This document shows, in pieces, positions 5,976 through 8,069 of a stretch of DNA of 8,069 nt. The notes under the pieces are model-generated. The model was not told where the DNA came from, made no database searches, and saw only the letters and a list, made by a program, of their open reading frames with translations. This DNA comes from an uncultured Desulfobulbus sp. Lineage in GTDB: Bacteria > Desulfobacterota > Desulfobulbia > Desulfobulbales > Desulfobulbaceae. The position numbers and the translations under genes are program-made. The stretch is taken from NCBI GenBank assembly GCA_946539945.1, contig CAMNHX010000056.1:1-8069 (forward strand). Reading direction: 5' to 3'. Within the stretch, counting starts at the first letter, position 1, and every line of letters starts with the position of its first letter.

Positions 5976-8069
5976 ATGCCCCTCTCCTGGGAACAGATGC
6001 AGAAACGAGCTTTCGCCTTTGCCCAAAAGTGGCAGGATGCAAGCAGTGAAAAGGCACAGGCACAGGGTTTCATTACCGCCTTTCTTGCGGTGTTCGGCGT
6101 ACAGGAACCCTTTGCCGTGGGTGATTTTGAGCGCAAGGTCCAGCTGGACGAGGGGCATAAAGGCTACTTTGACTATCTCTGGCCCGGACGCATCGCCATT
6201 GAGATGAAGAGTGCAGGCAAGGACCTGGCTGCCGCCTACAAACAACTGGCCAACTATGTGCTGCATCTGGAGACCGATCAAATGCCGGACCTGCTCATGG
6301 TCTCGGATTTCCAGTACATTGAACTGCACCACCGCACAAGCGGACAGCGTACCCGCTTCAAAACCAAAAACCTCCACAAATACATCCGCCACTTTGCGAC
6401 TCTGGCAGGCTATGAACCCAGCCGCTTGCAGGCCGAGCAGATTACCGTCAACCTGGAAGCTGCTGAAAAGGCGGCGCGTCTGCACGATGCGCTCAAGGCT
6501 GGCGGCTACACCGGCCACGCGCTGGAAGTCTATCTGGTGCGGCTGGTCTTCTGCTTTTTTGCTGAAGACACAGGCATTTTTCCAAAAGCCAGCTTCCGTG
6601 ATCTGGTTGCCAACTCGCAGAAGGATGGCTCTGATCTGTCTGGCCGTCTGGGCTATCTCTTCCAGTTTTTGAACGAAGCGGCAGACAAACGCGGCAAGAA
6701 TGAACACCTGCCGCCGTGGATTTCCCCGGAATTTCAGTACATCAACGGTGGTCTTTTTGCAGACCTATTGCCCCTGCCGCTGTTCAGCGCGTCCATGCGG
6801 CAGACGCTTCTGGATTGCTGTGACTTTGACTGGTCCGGTATTTCACCAGCCATTTTCGGGGCCATGTTTCAGGGTGTTCTGGATGCGCAGACGCGGCGTG
6901 AACTGGGCGCACACTACACCAGCGAGGAAAACATCCTCAAGGTCATTCGTCCGCTCTTTCTGGATGAGCTTTGGGACGAATTTGAGCGGGCGCGAGTCGA
7001 CAAGAAGAAGCTGGCAAACTTTCACGAGAAAATCAGCCGTTTGCGCTTTCTGGACCCGGCTTGCGGTTGCGGTAATTTCCTGATTGTCGCCTACCGGGAA
7101 CTGCGCACTCTTGAACTGAAAATTCTCAAGCTGACGTTTCCCACACTGCGAGCCGTAGATATTCGCATTCGCAAGTATTTGAAGGTGAGCGTTTCGCAGT
7201 TTGCGGGCATGGATATAGAGGACTTTCCCTGTCAAATCGCGCTGGTAGGAATGTGGCTGATGGACCACCTGATGAACCTGAAAGTCGCCGAGGAATTCGG
7301 AGAGTACTTTGCCCGTCTGCCGCTTACGGTGAGCGCCAATATCCGCTGCTGCAACGCTCTGGAAACCGACTGGAATGAGATGATTCCAAAGCAGGAACTG
7401 TCGTATATTTTCGGCAATCCGCCCTTTGTGGGTTATTCCTTGCAATCAAAGGAGCAGAAAGCGGAAATGCTCTCCATTTATACGGATGAGCAGGGCAATC
7501 CATACCGCAGCGCTGGAAAAATAGACTATGTTGCCGCGTGGTACTTCAAGGCGGCGCAAATGATGCAGGGTACACAGATACGCGCTGCGCTGGTTTCCAC
7601 CAATTCCATTACACAGGGCGAACAGGTTGCTGCTGTGTGGAAGCCACTTTTTGAGCGCTTTGGCGTGCATCTGGACTTTACCCATAGAACTTTCCGCTGG
7701 GACAACGAAGGCAAGGGCAAGGCACAGGTGCATTGTGTGATTGTAGGCTTCAGCACAGCGGACAATGAGCAACCGAAGTTGATTTTTGACGATAAGGATC
7801 CGCACGAGGCAAAAAATATCAACGCCTATTTGGTGGATGCACCGGATATTTTTGTGGAAAGCCGTTCCGAACCTCTATGCGCGGTTCCAGAAATGTTGAG
7901 CGGTTCCAAGCCCACTGACGGTGGCAACCTCATTTTGACCGCTGAAGAAAAGGAGGCACTTTTGGCCGAAGAGCCGCAGGCACAGCCCTTCATCCGTCCC
8001 TTTATGATGGGCAAGGACTTCATTGACCGCAAACCACGCTTCTGCCTGTGGCTGGTCGGGGCGAAGCCC
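5976..8069 (+). CDS. MmeI-like type IIL/IIG restriction-methyltransferase, 5' part
   Basis: 698 codons without a stop, open at the right edge; family members usually run to about 900-1000 residues. One chain both cuts DNA and methylates adenine, so it acts as a self-contained defence system. An N-terminal PD-(D/E)xK nuclease is visible as FDY with Asp66, then IEMK with Glu76 and Lys78, followed by SAGKDL. A helical linker reaches ELGAHYT (309-315). The methyltransferase has motif I LDPACGCGNFL (359-369), an acidic QFAGMDIEDFP (Asp413) and motif IV GNPPF (Asn481-Phe484). NPPF indicates N6-adenine methylation. The order I then IV with a later target domain fits the gamma class. The target-recognition domain starts near the edge (FIRPFMMGKDFI) and is cut off, so specificity cannot be inferred. 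Codons rare in gyrB (ATA, GTA, CTA, GGA) occur here, mainly in the second half, consistent with transfer. Confidence 0.92.
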   Translation, partial: MPLSWEQMQKRAFAFAQKWQDASSEKAQAQGFITAFLAVFGVQEPFAVGDFERKVQLDEGHKGYFDYLWPGRIAIEMKSAGKDLAAAYKQLANYVLHLETDQMPDLLMVSDFQYIELHHRTSGQRTRFKTKNLHKYIRHFATLAGYEPSRLQAEQITVNLEAAEKAARLHDALKAGGYTGHALEVYLVRLVFCFFAEDTGIFPKASFRDLVANSQKDGSDLSGRLGYLFQFLNEAADKRGKNEHLPPWISPEFQYINGGLFADLLPLPLFSASMRQTLLDCCDFDWSGISPAIFGAMFQGVLDAQTRRELGAHYTSEENILKVIRPLFLDELWDEFERARVDKKKLANFHEKISRLRFLDPACGCGNFLIVAYRELRTLELKILKLTFPTLRAVDIRIRKYLKVSVSQFAGMDIEDFPCQIALVGMWLMDHLMNLKVAEEFGEYFARLPLTVSANIRCCNALETDWNEMIPKQELSYIFGNPPFVGYSLQSKEQKAEMLSIYTDEQGNPYRSAGKIDYVAAWYFKAAQMMQGTQIRAALVSTNSITQGEQVAAVWKPLFERFGVHLDFTHRTFRWDNEGKGKAQVHCVIVGFSTADNEQPKLIFDDKDPHEAKNINAYLVDAPDIFVESRSEPLCAVPEMLSGSKPTDGGNLILTAEEKEALLAEEPQAQPFIRPFMMGKDFIDRKPRFCLWLVGAKP

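Noticed and set aside
6211..7083. Plus-strand frames at 6211-6672 and 6700-7083
   Set aside because: They overlap the restriction-methyltransferase in another frame, and their translations are rich in Arg, Ser and Trp as expected from an out-of-frame reading. The frame starting at 5976 carries all the enzyme motifs.

Overview
The window reads as the replication-origin neighbourhood of a bacterial chromosome. The likely host is a sulfate-reducing Desulfovibrionales-type member of the Desulfobacterota. Two things suggest this. The first gene is the C-terminal end of an HdrD-like CCG-domain iron-sulfur protein that closely resembles the HmcF/TmcB subunits of Desulfovibrio membrane redox complexes. 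In addition, dnaN and gyrB lie close together with no recF between them. The lineage call is an inference from family resemblance and could not be tested by database search.

Layout, left to right. (1) Positions 2-532 (+): 3' end of the HmcF/TmcB-like gene. (2) Positions 563-592: a symmetrical bidirectional terminator shared with a convergent gene. (3) Positions 624-1745 (-): a complete serine hydrolase of the class C beta-lactamase/PBP-like family. (4) Positions about 1768-2013: an intergenic region with ten DnaA boxes (eight exact matches to TTATCCACA) and AT-rich flanks. This is almost certainly oriC. (5) Positions 2023-3153 (+): dnaN, the beta sliding clamp. (6) Positions 3154-3381: a 228-base gap with degenerate repeats. 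(7) Positions 3382-5796 (+): gyrB. (8) Positions 5800-5839: a strong hairpin just after the gyrB stop. (9) Positions 5841-5942: a short stretch that looks like the last codons of a type I methyltransferase gene (hsdM), probably a remnant. (10) Positions 5976 to the window end (+): the first 698 codons of a single-chain restriction-modification enzyme of the MmeI-like (type IIL/IIG) family, running off the right edge.

The central part is a replication module: DnaA would bind the box arrays, the beta clamp tethers the polymerase, and GyrB with GyrA (not in the window) relaxes positive supercoils. dnaN and gyrB are read away from the origin. The left flank carries energy-metabolism and cell-wall-like genes instead of dnaA. 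The right flank is a defence locus: an apparent hsdM remnant followed by an intact-looking restriction-modification gene, which suggests that the spot behind gyrB has received restriction-modification genes more than once. The most notable signals are the helically phased, oppositely oriented DnaA-box arrays and this restriction-modification junction. I found no RNA gene, CRISPR array, insertion sequence or prophage.
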